Positions 6,196-7,189 of a stretch of DNA of 7,189 bases are shown in pieces (position 1 is the first letter of the stretch; each line of letters starts with the position of its first letter). Position numbers and translations under genes: made by a program. The notes beneath the pieces were generated by a model. The model searched no databases. It was given only the letters and a program-made list of their open reading frames with translations, and was not told where the DNA came from. The stretch is from DASVDE01 sp036381235 (GTDB lineage Bacteria; Actinomycetota; Thermoleophilia; Solirubrobacterales; 70-9), in the NCBI GenBank assembly GCA_036381235.1, contig DASVDE010000019.1, positions 1 to 7,189 on the forward strand, given 5' to 3'.

Positions 6196-7189
6196 CAGCC
6201 GATTGATTCGCCGAGAGCCTCGCACACCCTCGCGACCTGGACCTCGCTCATCGCGGTGAAGAAGGGCAACGCCAGGGAGTGAGCCGAGGCGGCCTCGGCA
6301 ACCGGGAACTGCCCCTCCTCCCAGCCCTGCTCGCGCAGGTGGGGAAAGAGATGGATGCAGGGAAGGTACGCCTTGCTCGCGATGCCCTGCTCGGCGAGGC
6401 GGGAGATGACCGCGGCCCGGTCGATCTCATCTGCGAGGCGAACGACGTAGACGAACCAGCTGCGCCGCTCCCGATCCCTGCCCGCGAGCGGGGTGCTCAC
6501 CCCCTCGAGGCTCGCCAGCCCCTGCTCGTACAGCTGCGCGACCCGATCCCGGTCGGCGAGCATCGCGTCGAGCTTCTCGAGCTGGGCGATGCCCAGCGCC
6601 GAGGCCATGTCCGAAAGCCGGTAGTTGAAGCCGAGGCCGTCGTGGTCGAGCCAACCCATGTCCTCCGCGCGACCCTGGTTTCGCTCCGAGCGCAGACGAG
6701 CGGCGGCGTTGGCGTCGGAGGGGACGATCATCCCTCCTTCCCCCGTGGTCATCTGCTTGTTGGCGTAGAAGGCGAAGGTGGCGAGGTTGCCGCGCGTTCC
6801 GACCCGACGCCCCTCGGAGTCGACTGCGCCGAGCGCCTCGCAAGCGTCCTCGAGGATGCCGAGGCCATGCTTGGAGGCGATCGCCTCCAGCTCGGGCATC
6901 GCCGCCGGGTAGCCGAAGATGTGGACCGGCAGCAGGCCGGCGGTCCGCTCCCCGACCGCGTCCGCGGCGGCTTCGGGGTCGATGTCCAGCGTCTCCTCCT
7001 CGACGTCGACGAAGACCGGCTTCGCGCCCTCGTAGAGCAGGCAGTTGGCCGAGGCGACGAAGCTGAACGGGCTGGTCAGCACCTCGTCCCCCTCGCCCCA
7101 GCCGAGCGCGCGCACGCCGAGGTGCAGCGCGGTCGTGCCGCTGGAGACCGCGACCGCGTCCTCGACGCCGAGCCAGGCGGCGAACTCGC
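6195..7189 (-). CDS. DegT/DnrJ/EryC1/StrS-family PLP aminotransferase (N-terminus missing)
   Basis: Fold-type I PLP enzyme of the sugar aminotransferase family, which usually transfers an amino group from glutamate to a keto sugar nucleotide for glycans, lipopolysaccharide-like polymers or antibiotics. 330 residues are visible; roughly the first 40 lie beyond the window edge, so the true start is not seen. In visible numbering, AVSSGTTALHLG (13-24) is the PLP-phosphate loop, LEDACEALGA (112-121) holds the Asp that contacts the PLP nitrogen (Asp114), and FYANKQMTTGEGGM (140-153) holds the Schiff-base Lys144. WFVYVVRL (244-251) and AYLPCIHLFPHLRE (273-286) are typical of the C-terminal domain. 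The gene ends in TGA overlapping the argH start by one base, so the two are translationally coupled. The substrate cannot be assigned from sequence. The combination of NKQMTTGEGG and LEDACEALGA resembles perosamine-synthase-like and related polysaccharide aminotransferases rather than acetylornithine aminotransferase (ArgD). Confidence 0.93.
   Translation of the reverse strand, partial: EFAAWLGVEDAVAVSSGTTALHLGVRALGWGEGDEVLTSPFSFVASANCLLYEGAKPVFVDVEEETLDIDPEAAADAVGERTAGLLPVHIFGYPAAMPELEAIASKHGLGILEDACEALGAVDSEGRRVGTRGNLATFAFYANKQMTTGEGGMIVPSDANAAARLRSERNQGRAEDMGWLDHDGLGFNYRLSDMASALGIAQLEKLDAMLADRDRVAQLYEQGLASLEGVSTPLAGRDRERRSWFVYVVRLADEIDRAAVISRLAEQGIASKAYLPCIHLFPHLREQGWEEGQFPVAEAASAHSLALPFFTAMSEVQVARVCEALGESIG

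Noticed and set aside
6193..6225. Upstream in-frame start for argH at 6225
   Set aside because: It would overlap the aminotransferase by 31 nt and add only an Arg-rich stretch with no similarity to the family N-terminus. The ATG at 6195 gives the usual length and a classic stop/start overlap.

Overview
The window is a high-G+C chromosomal segment from an actinobacterium. The 5' third of a 16S rRNA gene lies at the left edge. Its conserved blocks look most like Thermoleophilia (Solirubrobacterales/Gaiellales-like lineages). That placement comes from recognition, not from a database comparison. The protein genes agree with it: GC-rich codons, a class A penicillin-binding protein with a Pro/Ser/Thr-rich tail, and starts without a Shine-Dalgarno sequence.

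Layout, left to right. Positions 1-421 hold the start of a 16S rRNA gene transcribed leftward out of the window. Positions 422-702 are its promoter and pre-rRNA leader. The leader has a boxB/boxA/boxC-like antitermination arrangement and several strong hairpins. The likely rRNA promoter begins inside the tyrS stop codon. Positions 703-1869 (minus) encode tyrosyl-tRNA synthetase of the TyrS2 type. A 64-bp divergent regulatory region separates it from a bifunctional class A penicillin-binding protein on the plus strand (1934-4180). That gene overlaps by 38 bp, tail to tail, with a 3-methyladenine DNA glycosylase of the AAG/MPG family (minus, 4143-4739). Upstream of the glycosylase on the minus strand are argininosuccinate lyase (4804-6195) and a DegT/DnrJ/EryC1/StrS-family PLP aminotransferase (6195 to the window edge, N-terminus missing). 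The last two share one base at a stop/start junction, so aminotransferase, lyase and probably the glycosylase form one leftward operon.

Functionally the window is mostly housekeeping: ribosomal RNA, tRNA charging, cell-wall synthesis, base-excision repair and arginine biosynthesis. The least ordinary points are the compact tyrS-to-rrn junction, the structured 16S leader, the coupling of a sugar-type aminotransferase to argH, an ArgH N-terminus without the usual WGGRF motif, and the absence of Shine-Dalgarno sequences before all four visible starts. I see no mobile element, CRISPR array, tRNA or clearly undescribed multi-gene system.
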